A DNA stretch of 64,000 nt from Paraburkholderia phenazinium (GCF_900100735.1 NZ_FNCJ01000027.1:16672-80671); one strand, 5' to 3'; shown: positions 55,648 through 64,000, counted from the stretch's first letter. Numbers and translations are program-made. Notes: generated by a model from the letters alone, not told the origin.

Positions 55648-57183
55648 ATGACATCACCAAATGCACCGAGCCTCGTCGGTAAAAATATCTTGATTGCTGG
55701 CAGTATCTTGGAATCAACCGATGGCGCTCTCGCGAGGCGGGCTCGCGACTTCGTCAAAGCCTTGGCCGCAGAGGTGATTCATCATGGCGGCAGGCTGGTC
55801 GTCTATCTCGGAGGCGAGCCAGTGGACAGCAATGGCGATGGACTTACGTTCGACTGGCTGATTGCGCGAGAGGTGGACGCGCTATGTCCGGGTGAGCAAA
55901 TTGCGCCCCGCCTGATTGTCGTGACGTCGGAGCGCAATCGGCGCGAAAAGATGACAGAAGAGCATCGCAAATTAATCGCCCAACTTACGATGCGCAACGT
56001 TTGTGACATCGTCCCTCTTCACGACGCGACGGTTACCGGCGGCAATATTGGCGACGCGCAAGTCGACGTCGCCGATGCCATGTTTGCTGTCGGCGGTGGT
56101 AAGGGGGTTTTGGACCGGGCGCGTAAGCTCGCAAAACTCAACATCCCAACATTGGCGTCTGACATCGAGGTAGGCGGTTATAGCAACGATGGCGAGGGTG
56201 CCATTGGGTTGCACCGTCAGTTCATGAATGACCCGACATCGCTGATGATGTTCACCGGCCCGGCAGCTGTAAAAAGGGTGCTGGCACTGTCACTTCAGGA
56301 GCCGGTGCAATCGGCTAAAGACATCGCGGCCGCTTCGGTGGCTTTGATTGGGGCTGAACTTGTGGCGAAGCAGGACGCGGCACGAACCGATGTTTTGGTG
56401 CTGACCGCATTGGCAGTCGAACTCACGGCCGCAAAGACGGCTTTCAGCATCGCGCCGGAGGCATCTCCGCGTCGTACCGAAAGCGGCATCAACTATTGGC
56501 GCAGTCAGCAGCGGCGCGCAGACGGAACAATAGTGACGTGTGACGTCGCGAGCTTCGGCAATGCAGGTAATGTCAATGCTGCTTCAATGACATCCACCCT
56601 GATTTCCGAACTCGGACCTACGCTGGTGCTGATGGTTGGAATTGCCGCCGGCATGCGGGACAAATGCAAACTCGGCCAGGTGGTCATCGCAGAACGCGTA
56701 GTCGGCTATGAAGGAATGGCGGTAGTACAAGGCGGTAAGGAGGAGGCTCGACCGGAACAGTATCCGTTGAATCCTAGAGTCCGCCAAGACATCACCGCCT
56801 ACCTTTCGGCGCCGATGCAAGTGAAAGAGCGACTTGACAACGCATGGAAACTTCATGAGCTCACCATGCCAGAAGACGTAGAAGCTGGACCTGTCACTGA
56901 CACGAGTCTGCCCGAACTATCCACCATCGCGAGCGGTGAACAGCTGCTCAGAGACACTGCGCGGTTCGCTCAGCTAAGAGAGCTACACGGGAAAATCGAA
57001 GTTGTCGAAATGGAGGCGGTCGGTGTTCATGCCGCGTGTCACCATAACAGCGTACCGGCGCTCGTAATTCGTGGTATCAGCGACTTCGGAGATTCCACGA
57101 AGGACGGCCGTTTTCACGCACTGGCATCAAACGCAGCTGCGCTCGTAGCAATCGACCTCATCAAGAGCGGTCTAGGTGCTTGA
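55648..57183 (+). CDS. CBASS effector: SLOG sensor fused to a nucleoside phosphorylase-like domain
   Basis: 511 residues. Residues about 10-210 look like a SLOG/Rossmann sensor (KNILIAGSILESTDGALARR, MFAVGGGKGVLDRARKLAKL). Residues about 240-505 are PNP/MTA-nucleosidase-like: VLTALAVELTAAKTAF, VGIAAGMRDKCKLGQVVIAE, VVEMEAVGVHAACHHNSVPA and RGISDFGD, which hold the nucleobase and ribose residues. Related immune effectors cleave ATP to adenine. First gene of the operon; its stop overlaps a possible TTG start of the cyclase gene. The cyclic nucleotide probably binds the SLOG part (inference). Confidence 0.82.
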   Translation: MTSPNAPSLVGKNILIAGSILESTDGALARRARDFVKALAAEVIHHGGRLVVYLGGEPVDSNGDGLTFDWLIAREVDALCPGEQIAPRLIVVTSERNRREKMTEEHRKLIAQLTMRNVCDIVPLHDATVTGGNIGDAQVDVADAMFAVGGGKGVLDRARKLAKLNIPTLASDIEVGGYSNDGEGAIGLHRQFMNDPTSLMMFTGPAAVKRVLALSLQEPVQSAKDIAAASVALIGAELVAKQDAARTDVLVLTALAVELTAAKTAFSIAPEASPRRTESGINYWRSQQRRADGTIVTCDVASFGNAGNVNAASMTSTLISELGPTLVLMVGIAAGMRDKCKLGQVVIAERVVGYEGMAVVQGGKEEARPEQYPLNPRVRQDITAYLSAPMQVKERLDNAWKLHELTMPEDVEAGPVTDTSLPELSTIASGEQLLRDTARFAQLRELHGKIEVVEMEAVGVHAACHHNSVPALVIRGISDFGDSTKDGRFHALASNAAALVAIDLIKSGLGA

Positions 57184-57230
57184 GTCGCCAGGCGCGCGCG
57201 CGGGTCACAACCAACAGCGAAAAACTTCAG

Positions 57231-58187
57231 ATGCCGCTAGCCAATAAAGAACTGCTGTACTACGACCATGAGGTACTCCGGCTTCCGGCGGACAAGCGGA
57301 AGGAGTACCACGAACAGGTTGACAGACTCGTCGGTGAACTGAGCCAGTCTCTGAAAGACAAGGCGGAAATTAAGGTAACCCGAGTGGTAAAGGCGGGCTC
57401 GTTTGCGAAACACACTATTCTAAGAAAAACGAACGACGACCCCGTCGATGTCGATGTTGTCTTCTACATTGACGGAAAAGATATCGGCACGGAGACTCTT
57501 AAGAGTCTCGGCGACACCATCTACGACCTTCTTATTAAACAGTATCCGAACAAAAGCGTATCGGATTTTCAGATTCAACGTCGAGCCGCAACCGTGGAGT
57601 TCATCGGGTCCGGTCTGGCCGTCGATATCGTGCCGGTCATCCAGATGCCGTCGAATCCGGACTATGGATGGCAGTATGACCTTGCAGACGGGAGCAGGAA
57701 TCTCACGTCTGCCCCCGGACAGATAAAGTTTGTGCGGGACAGAAAGAACGCAGATGGCAACTTTCGTACGTTGGTACGGCTCGGGAAACGCTGGCGTCGA
57801 CACACCGAAGTACCTGGCCTGAAGTCATTTCACATCGAGTTAGTTATCGCGCACCTGCTCGAGGTGAACGGAAACGTCGGCAGTATTGAACAGCGCTTCT
57901 TGGATTTTTTGCTGTTTCTTGCCCAAGACAAGCTCAAGCCTCGAATCGATTTCCAAGAGAATCGAGGCTACCCTCAGGTCGCGTTCAACGACCCTGTCGT
58001 TGTGGTTGACCCCGTGAGCAACGGTAACAATACTACCGCCCGGATAACGGACACCGAGCGACTCGAGATAGCAAACATCGCTCAAAATTCCTGGGAAACG
58101 GCCTATACGGCTTCAATGGAAGATGACGTCGACCAGTGGAAAGAAATATTCGGCCCTCGCTTCCGAGTGAAGGATAAAGAACAATGA
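57231..58187 (+). CDS. CD-NTase (cyclic oligonucleotide synthase) of type III CBASS
   Basis: 318 residues from MPLANKELLYYDHEVLRLPA. A TTG at 57180 overlapping the effector stop is an alternative start. The nucleotidyltransferase site is GSFAKHTILRKTNDDPVDVD, with the third acidic residue in LAVDIVPVIQMP. The C-terminal helical part (LKSFHIELVIAHLL) is typical. The HORMA/TRIP13 neighbours point to clade C-like enzymes. It makes a cyclic nucleotide that activates the effector on infection. Its last four bases overlap the HORMA start. Confidence 0.87.
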   Translation: MPLANKELLYYDHEVLRLPADKRKEYHEQVDRLVGELSQSLKDKAEIKVTRVVKAGSFAKHTILRKTNDDPVDVDVVFYIDGKDIGTETLKSLGDTIYDLLIKQYPNKSVSDFQIQRRAATVEFIGSGLAVDIVPVIQMPSNPDYGWQYDLADGSRNLTSAPGQIKFVRDRKNADGNFRTLVRLGKRWRRHTEVPGLKSFHIELVIAHLLEVNGNVGSIEQRFLDFLLFLAQDKLKPRIDFQENRGYPQVAFNDPVVVVDPVSNGNNTTARITDTERLEIANIAQNSWETAYTASMEDDVDQWKEIFGPRFRVKDKEQ

Positions 58188-58681
58188 GCAGCACATCGAC
58201 AAAAACTACGACACACACATATACAACTGTCGATATCGAGACTGTAATTCGACGGTTCACGACGGATATCATGATGATTGCGGATAGCACAAAAGCAATC
58301 ACCCGAGAACATGCCAAAGCCTACGGTCACGATATCGAAGTTTGGGCACAAAGAGGATTCTTGAAGTGGGTTGATGTCACATTGTTCGATGGGTCAACCG
58401 AAATCAAGGCGGTTCGTTATAACGTCGTGACGAGTTCGGGCGACCTTGCAGCGGACAAGCCTGGCGGTGTCCTCTGGCCGAAAATCGAGAACGCACATGT
58501 GCGCGTATTCATTCAGCCGACATCCGAATATTTCAATGCCGATAGGTCGGTGTTCGAGTCGAAACTAGAACTGACCTGGAGTGACTCTTCGGCTGACATC
58601 AACCATTCGACGCTGACCGCAGGAGGTGGACGCGGGTATTCCAGCAACGGGTATGGATTGACGCGAGAGGATTATCAATAA
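58184..58681 (+). CDS. cap7: Bacterial HORMA-domain protein (Cap7-like)
   Basis: 165 residues. The bacterial HORMA family-1 pattern is seen at IRRFTTDIMMIADSTKAITR, KAYGHDIEVWAQRGFLKWVD, then LAADKPGGVLWP and the C-terminal safety-belt end GGGRGYSSNGYGLTREDY. In type III CBASS the closed HORMA bound to a phage peptide activates the CD-NTase. Start codon overlaps the cyclase stop (ATGA); the stop overlaps the next ATG (TAATG). Confidence 0.87.
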   Translation: MSSTSTKTTTHTYTTVDIETVIRRFTTDIMMIADSTKAITREHAKAYGHDIEVWAQRGFLKWVDVTLFDGSTEIKAVRYNVVTSSGDLAADKPGGVLWPKIENAHVRVFIQPTSEYFNADRSVFESKLELTWSDSSADINHSTLTAGGGRGYSSNGYGLTREDYQ

Positions 58682-59571
58682 TGGCAGAGGCATCCGTATT
58701 CGACGTCAGGGTCGCCCTTCCTGACTCCAGCATCACCGCACGAGCAAAAACATTGCTAGGCTTCGAGGAAAGATACACCAAGGTTCGGAATCAACTAAGG
58801 CTGCTTCTGAGCGCTAACGAACTTGAAGCATGGAGCAAGAAGCACTACGGAACCAAGATTCCTCTGGTGGACCTGGTCAAGGACCAGTATCCGCTCGTGA
58901 TATTTCATGGAGACGTGGGCACGGGAAAGACGGCGATGGCGGAAGCAATCAGCAACCGCCTTGTAGCTGAGTCCAAAGTGGAAGACTCGGAGCTTTTCAA
59001 GCTCAGCAGCCGTGTGCGCGGAACCGGTGCGGTTGGGGAAATGGGGGGCCTCATTTCTGACGCATTCGCAGAAATTGGGAAGTCCTGTGGCAAAACCCGA
59101 CGAGCTGTTCTGATTGTTGACGAAGCCGACTCCCTTGGCGCATCTCGCTCGCAGCAGCATAGTCACCATGAAGACAAAGTGGCTGTGAATACGCTAATCC
59201 AGTCAATCGATGAGTTGCGCAAGTATGGCGGCCGAGTGGTAGTCTTTTTTTGCACGAACCGCATTGATGCGCTCGACCCGGCCATCCTTCGCCGCGCGGC
59301 GCTTGTAGAGGAATTCTCGCGACCGGATGATGCTCAGCGAAAAGCGCTTTTCGAGGGTGACCTTGACGCGCTTGGTCTGAAGTCGTCGGAAATTGCGACA
59401 CTGGTGTCGGCTACGGCGCCGCAGAAAAATGCGCCTGGATGGACGTACTCTGATATTCGCACACGCCTATATCCGGCGGCATTGGCGTTGGCCTTTCCCG
59501 ACCACAAACTGAAGTACGAGCACATTAGCAGCGTGCTGTCGACAATGAAGCCCTCGCCTGTCCTAGCATAA
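58681..59571 (+). CDS. cap6: TRIP13/Pch2-like AAA+ ATPase (Cap6-like)
   Basis: 296 residues. Walker A is VIFHGDVGTGKTAMAEAISN, Walker B is AVLIVDEADSLGASRS, and the sensor/arginine-finger region is FFCTNRIDALDPAILRRAAL. Size and position after the HORMA gene match Cap6, which disassembles active HORMA complexes and so keeps the system off. Nucleotide motifs look intact. Co-translated with the HORMA gene. Confidence 0.9.
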   Translation: MAEASVFDVRVALPDSSITARAKTLLGFEERYTKVRNQLRLLLSANELEAWSKKHYGTKIPLVDLVKDQYPLVIFHGDVGTGKTAMAEAISNRLVAESKVEDSELFKLSSRVRGTGAVGEMGGLISDAFAEIGKSCGKTRRAVLIVDEADSLGASRSQQHSHHEDKVAVNTLIQSIDELRKYGGRVVVFFCTNRIDALDPAILRRAALVEEFSRPDDAQRKALFEGDLDALGLKSSEIATLVSATAPQKNAPGWTYSDIRTRLYPAALALAFPDHKLKYEHISSVLSTMKPSPVLA

Positions 59572-59622
59572 GGGCGTACTGTATGACATGGCGGTGTTGC
59601 GCAGGCAACGGAGGATTTCCAA

Positions 59623-60192
59623 ATGGCAGAGCATAAAGAGGTCTTTATTTCTGTCGACGTTGAGACGGCGGGGCCGATACCCGGGGAATACAGCATGCTC
59701 TCCATCGGTGCATCTCACGTTGATTCGCCAGACTACAGTTTCGAGTGCATGCTGAAGCCACTGAATCGGAATTTCGTGCCCGACGCATTAAAAGTGACCG
59801 GCCTTTCTCTGGATGACCTAGATGCAACGGGGCGGTCGCCCGAGCAGGCGATGCACGAGTTCGCATCGTGGATTAAGGAGACATGCTCGGATGGCGGAAC
59901 CCCTGTGTTTGTTGGTTTAAACGCCCCCTTTGACTGGTCATTCATCAACTACTACTTCCACCGTTTCGTCGGTCAGAATCCCTTCGGTTTTACTGCGCTC
60001 GACATCAAGGCGTACTTCATGGGCGTGACGGGTTGTTCCTGGGATGACACCCGGTCAAGCGCAATAACAAAGGTTGTCAGCCCTAGTTTAAAGGGCGACC
60101 ATAACGCATTGCACGATGCAGCGTATCAGGCTGAACTCTTTCGCTTAATACGTGAGCTCCAAATTACGAAGGCTTGCCGACAGCGGAACTGA
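59623..60192 (+). CDS. DEDDh 3'-5' exonuclease, CBASS-associated
   Basis: 189 residues with GGAGG nine bases before the ATG. Exo I is FISVDVETAGPIPGEYSML (D-x-E), exo II is FVGLNAPFDWSFINYY, and exo III is GDHNALHDAAYQAELF (H then D). Exonucleases of this kind occur beside some type III CBASS operons. It starts 51 bp after the TRIP13 gene on the same strand, so probably belongs to the operon. It may degrade phage DNA or trim the signal; neither is shown. Confidence 0.82.
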   Translation: MAEHKEVFISVDVETAGPIPGEYSMLSIGASHVDSPDYSFECMLKPLNRNFVPDALKVTGLSLDDLDATGRSPEQAMHEFASWIKETCSDGGTPVFVGLNAPFDWSFINYYFHRFVGQNPFGFTALDIKAYFMGVTGCSWDDTRSSAITKVVSPSLKGDHNALHDAAYQAELFRLIRELQITKACRQRN

Positions 60193-60393
60193 GCATATCC
60201 TTCGAGGCGCACACCCGACTACTACCGCAAGCGCGAGTTGAGAGTCGGCCAAAGGCGTGTCCGGAAAAAATCGGATGGCACTCAGACTTTATGCATCGTC
60301 TCTGCACGGCGCAAGAGCGCGCCCGATATCGAACAGGAATGAAGCGGTTAAAAGACCGCTATCGGAAGTGCAACGAAGATAAGGAACAGCACA

Positions 60394-62220
60394 ATGCTCC
60401 AAGTCAGCACGGGGAAATTTTTCAACACCGAAGACATGCGGGAGACAATTCACCGCGGAGTGTTGTATTCGAACTTCCAGATTCGCCCTGATGGGTGCAT
60501 AGCCACGCAAGCGGGCACATTGTCCGCCGCAGCGCGGTGGAGGGACGTCCAGACTTTGGTTTGCGAGGTCATCGAACGCCAGCCCAATGTTTGGATGGGC
60601 GGCATGATTACGTCGGTAGGCCCAGATACCTTCATCAACGACTTCGCGGCGGTCGCCTCCTTCGCCCTCGAACGGCTGTTCACACCAGACCACGACTTGG
60701 CAGTGCGACTGCTAACCTCGGAGCGCCCTCCGCTCGGCATCCCTAGGCTTCCTCGAAATTATGTTTCGAAGACGTTCGACATGGACGCCCCCTACGACCG
60801 GGAAGCAGAAGCTCGTGTGGCAAACCTCTTCACGGACCTACTTAGCCTAGAGCGCAAATCGTTCTCCGCAGCAATGAGCGCAATTCGACGATACGTCACT
60901 GCTCTTCACCGGCTATCCGACGATTTGGACCTCGCCTACACGCTCTTCGTCGCTGCGATAGAGTCGCTTGTGCAGAAGTTCCACGGTACCGCACCCGTGT
61001 GGGGAGACCTTGACCAGCGAAAGCGCAAGCCAATCGACAAAGCGCTGGAAGACGCGGAATCCGATGTGGCGAACGCTGTACGAGCTGCGATTCTCAGCGG
61101 CGAACACGTGGCGCTCGGACGAAGGTTTCGAGAATTCTCTTTGGACCACGTGAACAACCAGTTTTTTCGTAATGGCGCAGCGAAATCAATGCTCCCACCG
61201 GGAAAGAGCGACCTGACAATCGCGCTGAAGAACGCGTACGACATCCGCTCCGGCTACATTCATACCCTGAAAGCCATACCTAGATTGCTCGCATCTCCCC
61301 ACTCGCTCGCAGAAGTCATGCACGTCGACGGCAGTCCGCATCTGACGTTTGAGGGTTTGGCGCGGGTCGCGCGCTCCGTGATTCATGAGTTCGTCCGCCG
61401 CGCGCCGAGAAGCAAACGCGAAGAGTTCGACTATCAGAAGGATTTTCCCAATCTACTAACGATGCCCTTAGCGCCGAGTATGTGGATTCACAATGCGGCA
61501 AACCTCACTGCTGATTCGGCCTATGTATATCTCAACGGGTTTCTCCATGAAGTGGAGCAGCAGCAGTTGAACCCCAGCGCGCCCGTCACGGACATCCGAA
61601 AAGTCACCGAGAAAATCGACAACCTCTTACCCGCCCTTGCGAAGCCCGAGCAGCGTCTCCCGTTGGTCACGTTGCACTACTGGTTCTCCCATTGGCTTCC
61701 TGCTGACGAAAGAAAAAAAGCAATCAGCAGGCTCGGTACATTTCTGGGCGACTTGGAGGGAGAGTCTGCGGAGGCCTTTTTCCTGTACGTGTACGAAGGT
61801 CGACTGCCACCGTGGCCAGCGAAAACATGTGAAGACCTCCTCGACAAGTATTTCAAATTCCGATACAGAGACAAGCGGCTGAACGTCGGTAGCCTTCTGG
61901 GTGCAGCTGGACTCCTTGCCATTGCAGAGAAGTTCAGATTGGCTGAGCAAGATAGGGAGGCACGCCGGCTTATCGCCCGCGCAGTCGAAGAATTTCCGGG
62001 AATGGCTAGACTATGGGAATTCGAATCTCGATTCGGCGAAGAACTACCGCCGATTGGGTGGTGGGAAGTGTTATTGCCAGAGGGCGTAGCCAGCGCAGAG
62101 TCAAAAAATATGGCGACGGGAAAGACGCTAAGCAAGTTGAACGCACGTCTGCGTCCATCCGCGAAGCCTCGCGCACCGCTGCATCGTCGTGCAGTGCCGC
62201 AAACTCGAAAAAGGGGCTGA
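60394..62220 (+). CDS. Large protein with Apea-like HEPN domain
   Basis: 608 residues, 200 bp after the exonuclease gene. Residues about 175-310 look like an Apea-type HEPN: DLAYTLFVAAIESLVQKFHG forms the first helix pair, and KNAYDIRSGYIHTLKAIPRL contains R-x4-H (R285, H290), the HEPN RNase signature. The N-terminal 150 residues and the helical C terminus (about 370-560) are unassigned; the last 40 are basic. AAGGAACAG precedes the ATG. It may be an extra effector of the CBASS locus or an independent toxin-like defence gene. Confidence 0.65.
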   Translation: MLQVSTGKFFNTEDMRETIHRGVLYSNFQIRPDGCIATQAGTLSAAARWRDVQTLVCEVIERQPNVWMGGMITSVGPDTFINDFAAVASFALERLFTPDHDLAVRLLTSERPPLGIPRLPRNYVSKTFDMDAPYDREAEARVANLFTDLLSLERKSFSAAMSAIRRYVTALHRLSDDLDLAYTLFVAAIESLVQKFHGTAPVWGDLDQRKRKPIDKALEDAESDVANAVRAAILSGEHVALGRRFREFSLDHVNNQFFRNGAAKSMLPPGKSDLTIALKNAYDIRSGYIHTLKAIPRLLASPHSLAEVMHVDGSPHLTFEGLARVARSVIHEFVRRAPRSKREEFDYQKDFPNLLTMPLAPSMWIHNAANLTADSAYVYLNGFLHEVEQQQLNPSAPVTDIRKVTEKIDNLLPALAKPEQRLPLVTLHYWFSHWLPADERKKAISRLGTFLGDLEGESAEAFFLYVYEGRLPPWPAKTCEDLLDKYFKFRYRDKRLNVGSLLGAAGLLAIAEKFRLAEQDREARRLIARAVEEFPGMARLWEFESRFGEELPPIGWWEVLLPEGVASAESKNMATGKTLSKLNARLRPSAKPRAPLHRRAVPQTRKRG

Positions 62221-62276
62221 TGCACGCCAGAAAACGAACATAAAAACGCCGCCTGTGGACCGGTTCGCGATGCGTC

Positions 62277-62942
62277 TCAGACTCCGAGAGTCAACTGCCC
62301 CGGACCGGGTGCTGCAGCGCGACGCCAGAGCCAAGCATCAAACTCTCGTCGCGGAAGCGAAAGAAGGTCCGCTGCGCAGCAGAACGACTTGCGCAGGAAT
62401 TGATAGTCATCGTGCTCGACCCCAGCCGTCTTTGCGAACGTCCGCACATGACGGTCGACTGCGATGGAGTCGATGCCAACGAGGCACGCCATGTAATCCA
62501 CGGTCTTCGGACCGATACCATTGACAGTCTGAATCGCCTCGCAGAACTCGTCGGATATCAGACCGGTGCGCAAGTCCTTCACTTCCTCGATTCCCCAATC
62601 CTTCAGGAAAATGACCAGCGCTTCGAATCTACTGACCTTCTCAGGGTGGCGCCAGTTCAAGAATGCACCGGTCTCGCCATCCTGAATCAGCGAAACCAAT
62701 GATGAAATCGTACGGCAAGTCGGATGCGTCCGCAGGATAGCTAGGACCCGCGGCCGCACAACCGTGGTGTATTTAAGTCCAGCCTGAAGCACCGAATCGG
62801 CGAGAACGGCTCCCAGGTGTTCGCACGTAGCACGCGGGTGCTTCTCATCGAAGAGCGCACCTTCATCCTTAGCATGGTCGGCAATGCGACGCGCTGCGAG
62901 CAGCACCTCGATGGCGGACCCTTTGGCACCAATCCTGCTCAT
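62277..62942 (-). CDS. HhH-GPD DNA glycosylase-like protein
   Basis: 221 residues from the ATG of MSRIGAKGSAIEVLLAARRI, which overlaps the upstream stop (ATGA). The helix-hairpin-helix is AIQTVNGIGPKTVDYMACLV and the catalytic Asp lies in IDSIAVDRHVRTFAK. No iron-sulfur cysteines follow. This fold removes modified or mismatched bases from DNA. Linked to a QueC-like gene, it may act on a deazaguanine-type or related base (inference). Converges on the HEPN gene with 56 bp between. Confidence 0.8.
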   Translation of the reverse strand: MSRIGAKGSAIEVLLAARRIADHAKDEGALFDEKHPRATCEHLGAVLADSVLQAGLKYTTVVRPRVLAILRTHPTCRTISSLVSLIQDGETGAFLNWRHPEKVSRFEALVIFLKDWGIEEVKDLRTGLISDEFCEAIQTVNGIGPKTVDYMACLVGIDSIAVDRHVRTFAKTAGVEHDDYQFLRKSFCCAADLLSLPRREFDAWLWRRAAAPGPGQLTLGV

Positions 62943-63559
62943 ACCAGTTTCGCCTCTTTCAATGCGTTCAGGCGCTCGACGCAATTCGGACAGGCGCCGC
63001 ATGGAAACTGTGCCGACGCTTGGCACGAGTAGGTTCGCCCGATAGGCACGCCAAGTTCTGCGGCCGCCCGAGCCACGTCCGCCTTAGACGAGTAGCGGAA
63101 TGGCGAGTGAAAGCGAACGGGACCAATGCTCGATGTAAGTCCGTCGAGGCTGTTCATAAACGCGGCAGAGCAGTCAATTTCTTTGGCGTGGTTGCTGTTG
63201 ATGAAGCCAGTATAGACATCCAGGATACCGACAGTCTGTGCGCGCGCAGCAGCCGCAGCAAAGAACAACATCGTTCGGTACGGAATGTACAGGTCGTCGT
63301 CCTTGACCTCCTCGGTCCAGAGGTCAGCTTCGCGAATCAGCCGCGACTGCGACCCTCTGAAAATATCCGACATGTTGAAGCGCTCAGGCCGCTGCACATC
63401 GGCGGGCAAGACTTCGTTGACGCGACTCCACTCCATTTCTACGCAATGTTGCCCGTAGTCAAAAAAGATTGGCACAACCTCAACGCCCGTTGCCACGAGC
63501 TGGTATCCAACAGTCGTTGAGTCCAGGCCGCCGGAGGCCAGAAGAAGGGCTTGTTTCAT
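62939..63559 (-). CDS. QueC-like 7-cyano-7-deazaguanine synthase homologue
   Basis: 206 residues. The ATP pyrophosphatase PP-loop is LLASGGLDSTTVGYQL; FFDYGQH is a QueC-specific block; the zinc site is CQASAQFPCGACPNC near the C terminus. No queuosine genes accompany it. QueC-like proteins occur in several defence systems, including type IV CBASS (Cap9) and Qat (QatC), where a protein-modifying role has been reported. Both ends overlap neighbours by four bases, so this is a tight operon. Confidence 0.85.
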   Translation of the reverse strand: MKQALLLASGGLDSTTVGYQLVATGVEVVPIFFDYGQHCVEMEWSRVNEVLPADVQRPERFNMSDIFRGSQSRLIREADLWTEEVKDDDLYIPYRTMLFFAAAAARAQTVGILDVYTGFINSNHAKEIDCSAAFMNSLDGLTSSIGPVRFHSPFRYSSKADVARAAAELGVPIGRTYSCQASAQFPCGACPNCVERLNALKEAKLV

Positions 63560-64000
63560 CGCAATTCGGCCCTCAATTTGGCAAGCAGTTCAAAGGTGCC
63601 GTTGAGGCATACGTCGAGGTCGGCGGAGTATACCGAACTTCCGACGACCACCATCGTGTTCTCATTTTCCAGCCGCGGGTCGTAGGTAATGACCGGCTTG
63701 CCCATTTCGATTGCCATTCCGATTTCGACGAGCGTACCAGGGTCACGGCCGAGTGGGACCGCGAAAACTGCCGCGCATTCTTTGAGCAACAGACAGTCCA
63801 TGTGATATGCGCGTCGCAGTTCGCCTTCGCTCGCCGGCCGCTTCAACTCTCCGTTTTCCTGGATGGGACGACGCACCCTGAAGTTGTGATACGAGAGGCT
63901 ATCCGCAGCACGGTCGAGTTCCTGCTTCTCGACGTACGATAAATCTGGACCAGCAAGATATATGGAATAGCTTGGCCTGTCGTGCCATGAAAGTGCCGTC
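63556..64000 (-). CDS. Nucleoside 2-deoxyribosyltransferase-like protein (5' end outside window)
   Basis: At least 147 residues; the frame is still open at the right edge. The start of the fold reads SIYLAGPDLSYVEKQELDRA. The later ECAAVFAVPLGRDPGTLVEI has the acidic/GT(L/A)VE pattern of the deoxyribosyltransferase and DNPH1 superfamily, where the Glu is catalytic. Such enzymes transfer or release bases from deoxynucleosides. A GTG at 63876 is an internal codon, not the start. First visible gene of the QueC/HhH-GPD operon. Confidence 0.72.
   Translation of the reverse strand, partial: TALSWHDRPSYSIYLAGPDLSYVEKQELDRAADSLSYHNFRVRRPIQENGELKRPASEGELRRAYHMDCLLLKECAAVFAVPLGRDPGTLVEIGMAIEMGKPVITYDPRLENENTMVVVGSSVYSADLDVCLNGTFELLAKLRAELR

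Larger units (their letters stand above)
29020..64000. mobile_element. Accessory island, at least partly a Tn7-like element (right end not in window)
   Basis: Left boundary as above. Contents are a tns/tniQ operon, Septu-like genes, small hypothetical genes, an IS630-type transposase, pseudogenes and a CBASS cluster. No outward-facing copy of the terminal repeat is present to 64,000, so the extent of the Tn7-like element itself is unknown. The middle part may be older island DNA. Confidence 0.45.

Noticed and set aside
46687..63559. Qat defence system (KAP ATPase plus QueC-like protein)
   Set aside because: The two genes are 14 kb apart on the minus strand, the KAP gene is frameshifted, and no QatB or TatD-like QatD gene is seen.
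55648..63559. Single type IV CBASS operon
   Set aside because: HORMA and TRIP13 genes define type III, and the QueC/glycosylase genes are on the opposite strand in their own operon with no visible TGT-like gene.

Overview
The window is high-GC and reads as a Burkholderiaceae chromosome, most likely Paraburkholderia or a close relative. Supporting signs are a type-2 argC, maeB with a phosphotransacetylase tail, tandem Burkholderia-type lipoproteins, an OmpW/MipA complement, BPSL0761-like and DUF6471-like small genes, and H-NS paralogues. Family assignments come from reading motifs; no database search was possible.

Positions 1-28,999 are ordinary chromosome. In order: the tail of an unknown gene; an odd G-depleted tract (277-640); maeB; an MFS transporter; pyrE; a LuxR-type regulator; a PEBP-family protein; argC; two paralogous lipoproteins with ompW; a beta-hydroxyacid dehydrogenase; a Mut7-C protein; an Nramp transporter preceded by two tiny ORFs with strong ribosome binding sites; an IclR regulator; mipA opposite an OmpR/EnvZ-type two-component pair; a translationally coupled small-gene pair; a DUF2242 lipoprotein; a lytic transglycosylase; and a di-haem peroxidase/phosphoesterase pair. 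The last chromosomal gene (28,655-28,999) ends 20 bp before a sequence that looks like a Tn7-like transposon end.

From 29,020 to the right edge the window is accessory DNA. A terminal TGTTCTCACC plus two 22-bp direct repeats mark one element end. Next come a Septu-like HNH/ATPase pair (29.5-32.1 kb) and a leftward tns operon in the order tnsC, tniQ, tniQ, tnsA, tnsB (40.3 to 32.3 kb). The TnsC lacks both the Walker A lysine and the Walker B glutamate. The middle (40.6-55.4 kb) is a mosaic: a possible structured RNA, a consensus promoter, DUF6471, DUF29 with decayed duplicate fragments, two copies of a 43-residue membrane peptide, a fasciclin protein, DUF1289, a KAP NTPase broken by a 4-bp GGGC repeat expansion, a SWIM protein, an IS630-type transposase, a two-headed H-NS protein and an SDR pseudogene.

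The right end (55.6-64 kb) is a defence cluster. A type III CBASS operon encodes a SLOG-nucleoside phosphorylase effector, CD-NTase, HORMA, TRIP13 ATPase and DEDDh exonuclease, and is followed by a HEPN-like protein. Converging on it is a three-gene operon: a deoxyribosyltransferase-like protein (cut by the window edge), a QueC-like protein and an HhH-GPD glycosylase. The second element end was not found in the window.
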